Position numbers and translations under genes: made by a program. This document shows positions 33,915 through 41,572 of a stretch of 64,000 nucleotides of DNA, piece after piece; the first letter of the stretch is position 1; each line of letters opens with the position of its first letter. Below the pieces are notes generated by a model. It did not search any database. It saw only the letters and a list, made by a program, of their open reading frames with translations, and was not told the origin of the DNA. This DNA is from Lientehia hominis (GTDB lineage Bacteria; Bacillota; Clostridia; Lachnospirales; Lachnospiraceae), in NCBI RefSeq assembly GCF_021044755.1, contig NZ_JAJNOR010000001.1:868001-932000 (forward strand), given 5' to 3'.

Positions 33915-34331
33915 TCACTCCATATCGGAGCAGTCCTCCGAAGCTTCCGGCGAACAATCAAACTGGTTCATCACCATATCCACCAATTCATGGATCTCTA
34001 TCCGGCTGATGTTTTTACATGCCGCTTTCGCAAGCAGCACCTGCATGTCGGACATCAGTTCCTCCATTGCCCGCATTTTATCAAAATCGACGGCAATGAC
34101 GGCTCCCCTCCGGCGGTCCAGCTTTACAAAGCCTTCCTGCTTCAGGACCGTATATGCCTTATTTACCGTATGCATGTTAATTCCAATGGTGTCAGCCAGA
34201 CTCCTGACCGACGGGAGGGCTTCCCCCTCTTTGATGGTTTCGGTGGCGATGCCAATGATGATCTGATTTCTCAGCTGTATATATAATGCTTCGTCACTGT
34301 TAAAATCTATTTTCATTATCATCTTCTTCAC
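33915..34331 (-). CDS. GntR-family (YtrA-type) regulator heading the clp stress operon
   Basis: A 138-residue regulator with an N-terminal winged helix (EALPSVRSLADTIGINMHTV, then NKAYTVLKQEGFV) and only a short C-terminal helical tail, as in the YtrA subfamily. The likely start is GTG at 34331 with GAGG four bases upstream; ATGs three and five codons later are alternatives. The final residues are acidic with two cysteines. YtrA-type genes usually precede ABC transporters; this one instead heads mcsA-mcsB-clpC, the place of CtsR in Bacillus. A perfect 12-bp palindrome lies at its promoter, so it probably represses its own operon (inference). Confidence 0.85.
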   Translation of the reverse strand: MKKMIMKIDFNSDEALYIQLRNQIIIGIATETIKEGEALPSVRSLADTIGINMHTVNKAYTVLKQEGFVKLDRRRGAVIAVDFDKMRAMEELMSDMQVLLAKAACKNISRIEIHELVDMVMNQFDCSPEASEDCSDME

Positions 34332-34350
34332 CCGGCCTCTTTCGTTATAT

Positions 34351-34390
34351 TTGTTATAACAATATTAGCACAGTCTCATAAGAATTGCAA
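34351..34390 (-). promoter_or_regulatory. Promoter and palindromic operator of the gntR-mcsA-mcsB-clpC operon
   Basis: On the minus strand TTGCAA (34390-34385), a 17-base spacer and TAATAT (34367-34362) form a good sigma-A promoter. The perfect palindrome TTGTTATAACAA (34351-34362) begins in the last -10 base and covers the transcription start, a classic repressor position. No CtsR-type heptad repeat was recognised. Confidence 0.7.
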
Positions 34391-34429
34391 GTGGCAGTGT
34401 CTGGATGGAATCAGGATACCCCCTCAGAG

Positions 34430-34466
34430 ACAAAAGTGCAGTCCCCGCCCGGGGCTGCACTTTTGT
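34430..34466. terminator. Strong hairpin terminator after the acidic-tail membrane protein
   Basis: ACAAAAGTGCAG with CTGCACTTTTGT plus inner CCCC/GGGG make a stem of about 16 bp with T-runs on both strands. It follows the gene ending at 34473 and lies upstream of the clp operon promoter. Confidence 0.85.
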
Positions 34467-34472
34467 TAAAAT

Positions 34473-36110
34473 CTATAAATCGAAAATCTCAAAATCATCA
34501 TCGTCTTCCAAATCCTGAGAGGGCTTCCTGGCTGGCTGCGGTTTCACAGCCGGATTTTTCTCGGCAGGCTTTTTCCGTTCCCTCTTTTCCGGTTCACGAA
34601 CCGTCTGTTTTTCCGGAGTAGGCGCCGGCTGCTCCGGAGGCCGCTTCCCGGCTTTTTCCGCCGCTCGGTTCACTATGCTCTCCGCATCGTCCGGCTTCAC
34701 ACTCCGGACGGAATCCGATAGGAGAGCCTCCAGCAGATCAAAGTCCGCGTCCAGATCATCCTCTTCTTCTGCTTGGGGCGGAAGCTCCTCACACGCTTCG
34801 TGAACGGCTTCCTCCTGATAATCTTTGTTTTCTGCTCCGGCCATATATTCTTCGGACAATTCCTCCGGTACTTCTTCCAGATATGGCTCTTCCTCTTCAG
34901 CCGGCGCAGAATCCGTTTCCAGTTCTGAAGCGTGTTCCTCTGTGGACGCCCACGTAGGCTCTTCAGCCGCTTCATCCTCGGCATCTAGATCATATGGCTC
35001 CTCATCATAAGGCTCTTCTTCATAGGATCCTTCTTCGTAAGATTCTTCCTCGTAAGGTTCCTCGTCATAGGGTTCCTCGTCATAAGGCTCTTCGCCGGCT
35101 TCTTCATGATCATCTTCATCCGGCTCTCCGCCGTAGCCTCCGCGGGGACCGTCATCATAAAAATCATCTTCTCCATGTCCGTTCCTTCTCCTGGTCATAG
35201 CGGCGGTAAAGGCTATCAAAAGGATAAAGCACAGCACAGAAAGAACGATAATGATCAGCATCCGGTTTTTCATGGATTTCTGATACGCTTCCTGAGCCTT
35301 CTGCAGCTGCACCTGTGAAATCTCATTCTCCTGTCCGGCCGACAGAATTCCGTCCGGCGCCGTGATCACGGTGCCTTCTGCCTCATCATAGATATAAAAC
35401 GCCGTTTTGCCGGCCTCATCACTTCCGTATATCAGGTAAAATCCTTCCACGTCATATTCCGACGGGAACTTCCACACTTTTATAGTCTGCTCTCCGACCT
35501 TCAGATCCATCGCCGTAAATCCATCCGGCACCGCGGACGCGTCAGGCTCAGAGAGAGTATACGTCTTACCTGTTGTCGTGATCGTACCTGCGGAAGCCGC
35601 ACCGGAGCTCTGGGACTCCTGGCTTTCTGCGCTGCCCGTTTCCGCAGCAGCAGAGCTATTGACCAGAGGATTATTGGCAATCTGACTTTCCGAAGACTCT
35701 GCAGCCGTGCTTTCATTACCCGCTGCAGAGGACCGTGTCTCACCCGTACTCCGTACTGCCTGGATGGTATATTTGGCCGTTGTCACCCCGTCGGCCGCTG
35801 TCACATTTATGATGACGGTGTTCGTCCCCACCTTCAGTCCGGAATTTCCGGCTATCACCATTTTGGCCCCGCTGTCGGAAGTCTTGGCATTTACCAGAAG
35901 CTTATCACAGTCCGCGCCCACCTCTACCTGATATTCATACACTTCGGATGAAAATTCAGGACTGAGCGTACCCGGCGAAATCTCCAAAGAAGCCAGCGAC
36001 GCGTCGTTGGTCCCATTAGTCCCTGCAGCAAATGACGTAATCCCCATTCCGAACAGCAGGATGCAGCATATGATTAAAACAGAAAATATTCGTTTTGTTT
36101 TTTTCTCCAT
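34473..36110 (-). CDS. Membrane protein with extracellular cadherin-like domain and acidic repeat tail
   Basis: A 545-residue single-pass protein. A signal peptide (1-29, ending SFAAG) leads to a cadherin-like beta-sandwich (about 37-120, LSPEFSSEVYEYQVEVG and VTAADGVTTAKYTI). After a Ser/Ala-rich linker there is a second outer domain (about 180-255) and a membrane helix at about 284-305. The cytoplasmic part begins RRRNGHGEDD and contains seven tandem five-residue units of EEPYD type (about 340-374), a long Glu/Asp-rich region, a Lys/Pro-rich stretch and an acidic end. Signal transfer or scaffolding across the membrane is plausible, but no enzyme domain exists. GAGGAG lies before the ATG, and a TTGACA/TATAAT promoter precedes it. 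Confidence 0.75.
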   Translation of the reverse strand: MEKKTKRIFSVLIICCILLFGMGITSFAAGTNGTNDASLASLEISPGTLSPEFSSEVYEYQVEVGADCDKLLVNAKTSDSGAKMVIAGNSGLKVGTNTVIINVTAADGVTTAKYTIQAVRSTGETRSSAAGNESTAAESSESQIANNPLVNSSAAAETGSAESQESQSSGAASAGTITTTGKTYTLSEPDASAVPDGFTAMDLKVGEQTIKVWKFPSEYDVEGFYLIYGSDEAGKTAFYIYDEAEGTVITAPDGILSAGQENEISQVQLQKAQEAYQKSMKNRMLIIIVLSVLCFILLIAFTAAMTRRRNGHGEDDFYDDGPRGGYGGEPDEDDHEEAGEEPYDEEPYDEEPYEEESYEEGSYEEEPYDEEPYDLDAEDEAAEEPTWASTEEHASELETDSAPAEEEEPYLEEVPEELSEEYMAGAENKDYQEEAVHEACEELPPQAEEEDDLDADFDLLEALLSDSVRSVKPDDAESIVNRAAEKAGKRPPEQPAPTPEKQTVREPEKRERKKPAEKNPAVKPQPARKPSQDLEDDDDFEIFDL

Positions 36111-36212
36111 ATTGTCTCCTCGAACCGGCTAGCTCAGCTTCTCTCAATATTATCCCATGTCCAAAACGGACACAGACCTCCGGCGGTTGTATAACATCAT
36201 GCTTCTCCCGAT

Positions 36213-36242
36213 ATTATACCGAGTTCTGGCGTTCATTGTCAA
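36213..36242 (-). promoter_or_regulatory. Sigma-A promoter of the acidic-tail membrane protein
   Basis: TTGACA, an 18-base spacer and TATAAT on the minus strand, roughly 100 bases before the ATG at 36110. Confidence 0.75.
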
Positions 36243-36267
36243 CCGCACGGAAAAAGATTCGAAAAGA

Positions 36268-36636
36268 TTAAGAATTGGGCGCAAGCTTTAATTTTTCCGC
36301 CCATTCTTTCTCCCGGAAGCCAGTGAGAACGAAATCCTCCCCTGCCAAAACCGGCCTTTTCACCAGCATTCCATCCGCAGCCAGAAGGGCAAACTGCTCT
36401 TCTTCACTCATATCCGGAAGCTTATCCTTTAATTCGAGAGCCTTATACTTCATGCCGCTGGTATTAAAAAACCGTTTCAGAGGCAGACCGCTTTTTTCTT
36501 TCCATGCTTTCAGCTCCTCCGCCGTGGGATTTTCTTCCAGTATGTGGCGGTCTTTAAATTCTATTCCATTTTCTTCCAGCCATTTTTTTGCTTTTTGGCA
36601 GGTACTGCATTTCGGATATTCCACAAATAAAACCAT
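36268..36636 (-). CDS. ArsC/Spx-family thioredoxin-fold protein
   Basis: A 122-residue protein of the arsenate reductase/Spx superfamily: VEYPKCSTCQKAKKWLEENG with a CxxC near the N-terminus, FNTSGMKYKALELKDKLPDM and KRPVLAGEDFVLTGFREKEW. I chose the ATG at 36636, where AAAGGGGA sits four bases upstream, over an ATG five codons earlier that lacks a ribosome binding site. The YffB/Spx-like group includes both redox enzymes and RNA-polymerase-binding regulators. The second Cys in CSTC is as in Spx, but the basic Spx features are not obvious, so I leave the role open. Its 5' end abuts a mobile-like repeat. Confidence 0.85.
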   Translation of the reverse strand: MVLFVEYPKCSTCQKAKKWLEENGIEFKDRHILEENPTAEELKAWKEKSGLPLKRFFNTSGMKYKALELKDKLPDMSEEEQFALLAADGMLVKRPVLAGEDFVLTGFREKEWAEKLKLAPNS

Positions 36637-36654
36637 ATAATCCCCTTTCATGGT

Positions 36655-37088
36655 CTGTATACCTTTAATTGAGGCGGCTCACCGAGGCCCGCTGCACCGC
36701 CAGCGAACCGAAATCGTGACGGCCTGGAACTTCTGCCGGTGTCTTTTCTGCCGCGCTGTACTGGACAAATTTCATTTCTTAGATTCCAGAAAAGGATTGG
36801 ATATCCACAGGGCCCACGTGCCTTAGGGCAGCGCGCCGCGGTGAGCCGCCTCAATGGCTTTCAGAACAAATGAGTGCTTATTTCGGTGCGGAAAGAGGTG
36901 CAGAAGGAATGTTCCGATTCCATCGTAAGGGGAGCGCTGCAGAGGCCTTAGCAGGATCTCCCGACCGGAGGGCCGCTAAGATGCTGGTTACGGCTGCCAG
37001 CGACCCGCCTGGATGGAATCGGACATCCTTCTGTTTCCTCGGGTTAATAAAATTAAATTTGTTTGAAAGGTATTCAAAGGTATATCAG
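36655..37088. repeat. Intergenic repeat element, copy A (MITE-like)
   Basis: This 434-base non-coding block is repeated, in inverted orientation, at about 56056-56735. Its ends are imperfect inverted repeats (CTGTATACCTTTAATT at 36655-36670, TATTCAAAGGTATATCAG at 37071-37088). Inside is a perfect 17-bp inverted repeat, ATTGAGGCGGCTCACCG (36668-36684) against 36839-36855. Short open frames through both copies translate similarly only because the DNA is shared; they have no convincing start signals and are broken in copy B. No transposase is present. Confidence 0.7.
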
Positions 37089-37091
37089 AAA

Positions 37092-37125
37092 GGACGCCGT
37101 GGCATAACGATACAATGCGGCATCC
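37092..37125 (-). terminator. Probable terminator of the hisS-aspS-glyA unit
   Basis: On the minus strand GGATGCCG and CGGCGTCC form an 8-bp stem with one G-T pair and an 18-base loop, followed by TTTCT. It lies about 25 bases after the glyA stop, just outside repeat copy A. The long loop and short T-run make it a moderate call. Confidence 0.5.
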
Positions 37126-37150
37126 TCTTCTGTGATTTTTATTCAGATGT

Positions 37151-38389
37151 TTAATACAGTGGGTATTTATCCGTCAATTCCTTCACCATGGCTTTTGCCT
37201 TTGCCGTATTGGCTTCATCCTGTGTGATCACTAAACGGATGGCTTCTGCAATGGTCTCCATATCCGCTTCGACCGCGCCTCGGCTGGTGATAGCCTGGGC
37301 TCCCAGACGAATGCCGCTGGTCACGAAGGGCTTCTCCGGATCATTGGGGATTGCGTTCTTATTGCAGGTAATGTTGGCCGCATCCAGCAGCTTTTCCGCG
37401 GCTTTTCCGGTCACGCCAACGGGACGGAGGTCCACAAGCATCAGATGATTATCGGTACCGCCGGATACGATGTCAAAGCCTCTCTTTATCAGCTCCTCTG
37501 CCAGCTTGGCCGCATTCTTCTTCGTCTGAGCCATATAAGTCTTAAAGCTGGAATCCAGCGCTTCTTTAAAACACACGGCCTTGGCCGCGATCACATGCAT
37601 CAGCGGACCGCCCTGAATGCCGGGGAATACCGCTTTGTTGAAATTGAATTTTTCCTGCATCTCATTGCTGGAAAGAATCATCCCGCCTCTCGGGCCGCGG
37701 AGTGTTTTATGGGTCGTGGTCGTGGTCACATGAGCGTAAGGAATCGGGCTCATATGAAGTCCGGCGGCCACCAGACCGGCAATATGGGCCATATCCACCA
37801 TCAGATATGCTCCCACCTCATCAGCGATCTCCCGGAAGGTTTTAAAATCGATCTCTCTGGCATAAGCACTGGCACCTGCCACGATCAGCTTCGGCCTGCA
37901 CTCATTGGCGATCCGGCGCACTTCTTCATAGTCGATCACACCGGCGTCTGTGACACCATAGGGCACCACATGGAAATAAGAACCTGACATATTTACGGGG
38001 CTCCCATGGGTCAGATGTCCGCCATGGGCCAGGCTCATTCCCATCACCGTGTCTCCGGGCTTCAGCATCGCAAAGAAAACAGCCATATTGGCCTGTGCGC
38101 CGGAATGGGGCTGCACATTAACATATTCACAGCCAAACAGCTCTCTGGCGCGCTCCTGGGCAACAGTCTCCACCACGTCCACGAATTCGCATCCGCCGTA
38201 ATAGCGCTTTCCCGGATATCCTTCCGCGTACTTATTGGTCAGGGGACTTCCCATGGCCGCCATAACTGCCTTGCTCACAAAGTTTTCAGAAGCGATGAGC
38301 TCGATGTGGCTCTGCTGTCTTCCCAGCTCGTCCTGCATCGCCTGAGCGATCACGGGATCGAAGGAAGATACCTCTTCAAATGAATACAT
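37151..38389 (-). CDS. glyA: Serine hydroxymethyltransferase
   Basis: A 412-residue PLP enzyme interconverting serine and glycine with tetrahydrofolate, the main source of one-carbon units. The PLP lysine is in HVTTTTTHKTLRGPRGG. IELIASENFVSKAV at the N-terminus, YPGKRYYGG and the C-terminal SGIRLGAQAITSRG are family hallmarks. GGAGG is placed seven bases before the ATG. It is the last gene of the long minus-strand housekeeping block, 23 bases after aspS. Confidence 0.98.
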   Translation of the reverse strand: MYSFEEVSSFDPVIAQAMQDELGRQQSHIELIASENFVSKAVMAAMGSPLTNKYAEGYPGKRYYGGCEFVDVVETVAQERARELFGCEYVNVQPHSGAQANMAVFFAMLKPGDTVMGMSLAHGGHLTHGSPVNMSGSYFHVVPYGVTDAGVIDYEEVRRIANECRPKLIVAGASAYAREIDFKTFREIADEVGAYLMVDMAHIAGLVAAGLHMSPIPYAHVTTTTTHKTLRGPRGGMILSSNEMQEKFNFNKAVFPGIQGGPLMHVIAAKAVCFKEALDSSFKTYMAQTKKNAAKLAEELIKRGFDIVSGGTDNHLMLVDLRPVGVTGKAAEKLLDAANITCNKNAIPNDPEKPFVTSGIRLGAQAITSRGAVEADMETIAEAIRLVITQDEANTAKAKAMVKELTDKYPLY

Positions 38390-38412
38390 TTTATTTCCTC
38401 CATTTAAGTGAT

Positions 38413-40203
38413 TTATAGTGATGTTTCTGAAACTGCGATCTTGAGCTCCGTGAGCTGATCCTCATCCACCCGTCCGGGAGCCCCTGACATCAGGCAGGAA
38501 GCATCCTTTACCTTCGGGAAAGCAATGACCTCACGAATGTTGTCCGCTCCTGTCATCAGCATTACCAGACGGTCCAGCCCATAAGCCAGGCCTGCATGGG
38601 GCGGCACGCCGTATTTAAACGCATTCATCAGGAAGCCGAAGCGTTCTTCCGCTTCCTCTTTGCTGAATCCGAGACATTCAAACATCTTCGCCTGCACGTC
38701 GCTCTGATGGATTCTCACGCTGCCGCCGCCAATCTCGCAGCCATTCAGCACGATATCATATGCTTTTGCTCGGACCGCTCCTCTGTCCGTATCAAGCAGA
38801 GGCAGGTCCTCGTCCATGGGCATCGTGAAGGGATGGTGCATCGCCACGAACCGCTGTTCTTCTTCCGAATATTCAAACTGAGGAAACTCGGTGATCCATA
38901 CAAATTCAAACGTGTTCTCCGGAATCATCTCCAGGCGCTTCGCCAGTTCCACGCGCAGAGCGCCCAGGCTGTCAAATACCACCTTGTTTTTATCTGCTGC
39001 AAAGAGGAGCAGATCACCGGGCTCTCCGTCCATCGCCTTCACCAATGCCGTCAGCTCATCCTCCGTCATGAATTTCGCAAAGGAAGATTTATAGCTGCCG
39101 TCCTCCTGAACAGCCAGGTATGCCAATCCTTTGGCTCCATAGGTCTTCGCAAACTCCACAAGAGAATCAATCTTCTTTCTGGGCATGCCTGCCTGCCCCT
39201 TCACCGTAAGGCCGCGGACAGATCCGCCCGCCTCCAGAGCATTGCAGAATACAGCAAAACCACAGTTCCTGACCGCGTCGGACACGTCATGGAGCTCCAT
39301 CCCAAACCGCAGGTCCGGCTTGTCGGAGCCAAAGCGGTCCATGGCCTCCGCATAGGTCATGCGCCGGATCGGAAGCTTCACTTCCACATCGCATATTTCC
39401 TTCATCAGATAAGCGAGCAGCTTTTCATTCACTTCGATGACATCGTCCACGTCCGCAAAGGAGAGCTCCATATCCATCTGCGTAAATTCAGGCTGCCGGT
39501 CTGCGCGCAGGTCCTCGTCACGGAAGCATCTGGCAATCTGAAAGTACCGGTCAAAGCCGGAGCACATCAAAAGCTGCTTATATATCTGTGGCGACTGGGG
39601 CAGCGCATAAAAATTCCCCGGATGGATCCGGCTGGGCACCAGATAATCCCTGGCTCCCTCCGGCGTACTTTTAACTAATATGGGCGTCTCCACTTCCAGA
39701 AATCCCTGCTCCTGCATAAAATTCCGGGACAAAATGGCCACTCTGCTCTTCACTGCCAGATTTCTCTGCAGATTCGGCCTTCTGAGGTCCAGATACCGGT
39801 ATTTCAGGCGAAGCTCTTCCTTGGTGCTGCACTCCTCCTCTATGGGAAACGGAGGAGTCAGAGCCTCGGAAAGAATCCGCAGAGACTTTGCACGTATTTC
39901 AATATCCCCCGTCTTAAGATTTTCATTCACGGCGCCGGAACGGACTTCCGCCGTACCCTCTACTGCGATGACATATTCATTTCGGAGCGTTCCTGCTTTT
40001 TCAAAGCCCTCACTGCCCACGTCTTTTTCGTCAAATACGATCTGCAGCAGACCGGAACGGTCTCTCAGATCCACAAATACCAGGCTTCCCAGATTTCTTC
40101 TTTTCTGCACCCAGCCCATAACGGTCACGGCTTCTCCCACATTGCTCTTCGACACTTCGGTACATCTGTGGGTCCTGTGGAGACCTCTCATTGATTCTGC
40201 CAT
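38413..40203 (-). CDS. aspS: Aspartyl-tRNA synthetase
   Basis: A 596-residue class II synthetase of the bacterial type. It has an N-terminal anticodon-binding OB fold (VTVMGWVQKRRNLGSLVFVD), catalytic motifs (PQSPQIYKQLLMCSGFDRYF, FRDEDLRADRQPEFTQMD) and the bacterial GAD insertion. Motif 3 lies in AGLAYGLDRLVMLMTG. I chose the ATG at 40203, with AAGGA ten bases upstream, over a GTG three codons earlier. It sits 36 bases after hisS, a pairing common in Firmicutes. No T-box leader was recognised ahead of the pair. Confidence 0.97.
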   Translation of the reverse strand: MAESMRGLHRTHRCTEVSKSNVGEAVTVMGWVQKRRNLGSLVFVDLRDRSGLLQIVFDEKDVGSEGFEKAGTLRNEYVIAVEGTAEVRSGAVNENLKTGDIEIRAKSLRILSEALTPPFPIEEECSTKEELRLKYRYLDLRRPNLQRNLAVKSRVAILSRNFMQEQGFLEVETPILVKSTPEGARDYLVPSRIHPGNFYALPQSPQIYKQLLMCSGFDRYFQIARCFRDEDLRADRQPEFTQMDMELSFADVDDVIEVNEKLLAYLMKEICDVEVKLPIRRMTYAEAMDRFGSDKPDLRFGMELHDVSDAVRNCGFAVFCNALEAGGSVRGLTVKGQAGMPRKKIDSLVEFAKTYGAKGLAYLAVQEDGSYKSSFAKFMTEDELTALVKAMDGEPGDLLLFAADKNKVVFDSLGALRVELAKRLEMIPENTFEFVWITEFPQFEYSEEEQRFVAMHHPFTMPMDEDLPLLDTDRGAVRAKAYDIVLNGCEIGGGSVRIHQSDVQAKMFECLGFSKEEAEERFGFLMNAFKYGVPPHAGLAYGLDRLVMLMTGADNIREVIAFPKVKDASCLMSGAPGRVDEDQLTELKIAVSETSL

Positions 40204-40239
40204 TTCTTCCACGTCCTTTCTTTTGGGAATTTCTCACTG

Positions 40240-41496
40240 TCACTGAAAATCCTTGTAGAATTCCCGGAATTCCCCGTAGCCCTCTTTCTGGAGCTGCTCC
40301 TTTTGGAATTTCTTGTTTTTATTCATATTTGAGACCAGCACCTGTATGCCGGCCTCCCGCTCTTTTTTGGCCTCTGCCAGCACCTTCACCATGGTCTCGG
40401 CCGGCATGCCCTTTTCTATCAGATATGCTTTCCTGGCTCCTGACTGCGGCACCTGGAAGCCTTTTTCCGTCAATATGGTGATAATGCGTTCAAATCCAAT
40501 GGAAAATCCACAGGCCGGAGTGTCCATCCCGGTGAACTTTCCTATCATCTCATCATAGCGGCCGCCTCCGGCCACGGAGCCTCCCAGCTCCTCCATCTTG
40601 ATCTCAAAAATAGATCCTGTATAATAGGACATTCCGCGCACCAGCGTCGGATCAAATATCAGGCTGAACTCACAGGATGCCGTAGCTCTCACGCTCTCGA
40701 TGATGGTCCTCATACCGGCGATCACGTCTCCGGCCACCACGCCGGCCAGTTTTTCCTCCAGATAGGCCAGGCTGTCCGGCGCCTGCTCCAGCTCAGCAAA
40801 AAGTCCCATATATGTCTCAACGGCATTTTCAGAAAAGCCGTTTTCAGACAGCTCCGCAGCCACACCTCCCATGCCTATCTTGTCCATTTTATCCAGGATG
40901 ATGAATACCTGGTCATAATCTTTCTCCGCAAAACCACTGTACGCCGCCATGGCTTTCAAGACCCGCCTGTCGTTAAAGCAGACCTTAAATCCGGAAAAAC
41001 CAAGTCGTCCGAGAAGAGTCGTCGTCGCTGACATCAGCTCGATCTCCGCCAGGCAGGAGGCGTCGCCGAGAATGTCAATATCACACTGCATGAACTGACG
41101 GAACCGTCCCCTCTGAGGTCTGTCGGCCCGCCAGACATTGCCCATCTGAAGCGCTTTGAAAGGCGCGGGCAGCTGTGCGGAATTATTGGAATAATATCGG
41201 GAAAGGGGCACGGTCAGGTCGTACCGCATGCCACAGTCCACCACGTCCGCTTCTGTCTGGGCTTCCGGTATATGCAGCTTCTCGCCTCTTTTCAATACTT
41301 TAAAGATCAGTTTTTCATTTTCTCCGCCCTGCTTGCTGCACAGATTGGAGATATTCTCCATACAGGGAGTCTCAATATGGGAAAACCCAAAACTCTTATA
41401 GGTCTCCTGAATGAGGCCGATCACATAATCCCTTACCTGCATTTCGGCAGGCAGAATATCCTTCATGCCGGTCACCGGCTTCTTGCTTAACGCCAT
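40240..41496 (-). CDS. hisS: Histidyl-tRNA synthetase
   Basis: A 418-residue class II synthetase: KPVTGMKDILPAEM, motif 2 FRQFMQCDIDILGD, the histidine-binding LVRGMSYYTGSIFEI and GGGRYDEMIG. The frame is open 35 codons further upstream, but MALSKKPV at 41496 is preceded by AGAGGAG at eight bases and matches the family start. A C-terminal anticodon-binding domain is present. It lies 76 bases after hemZ. Confidence 0.97.
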   Translation of the reverse strand: MALSKKPVTGMKDILPAEMQVRDYVIGLIQETYKSFGFSHIETPCMENISNLCSKQGGENEKLIFKVLKRGEKLHIPEAQTEADVVDCGMRYDLTVPLSRYYSNNSAQLPAPFKALQMGNVWRADRPQRGRFRQFMQCDIDILGDASCLAEIELMSATTTLLGRLGFSGFKVCFNDRRVLKAMAAYSGFAEKDYDQVFIILDKMDKIGMGGVAAELSENGFSENAVETYMGLFAELEQAPDSLAYLEEKLAGVVAGDVIAGMRTIIESVRATASCEFSLIFDPTLVRGMSYYTGSIFEIKMEELGGSVAGGGRYDEMIGKFTGMDTPACGFSIGFERIITILTEKGFQVPQSGARKAYLIEKGMPAETMVKVLAEAKKEREAGIQVLVSNMNKNKKFQKEQLQKEGYGEFREFYKDFQ

Positions 41497-41572
41497 ATCT
41501 GGTTCTCCTCTTTCTTTTTTCCCGTCACACCCGGGCATTCCTTGTCTATCATACACGAACACTTGTCTATTT

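Noticed and set aside
34988..35096. CRISPR-like array
   Set aside because: The 15-base tandem units are coding repeats of an acidic protein tail without spacers.
36870..37154. 94-codon plus-strand frame resembling the uvrC upstream extension
   Set aside because: Similarity comes from the shared repeat DNA; the frame is disrupted by the insertion in copy B and has no good start signal.
40204..40239. T-box leader for aspS or hisS
   Set aside because: Gaps before both genes are too short and no AGGGTGGNACCGCG-like element is seen.
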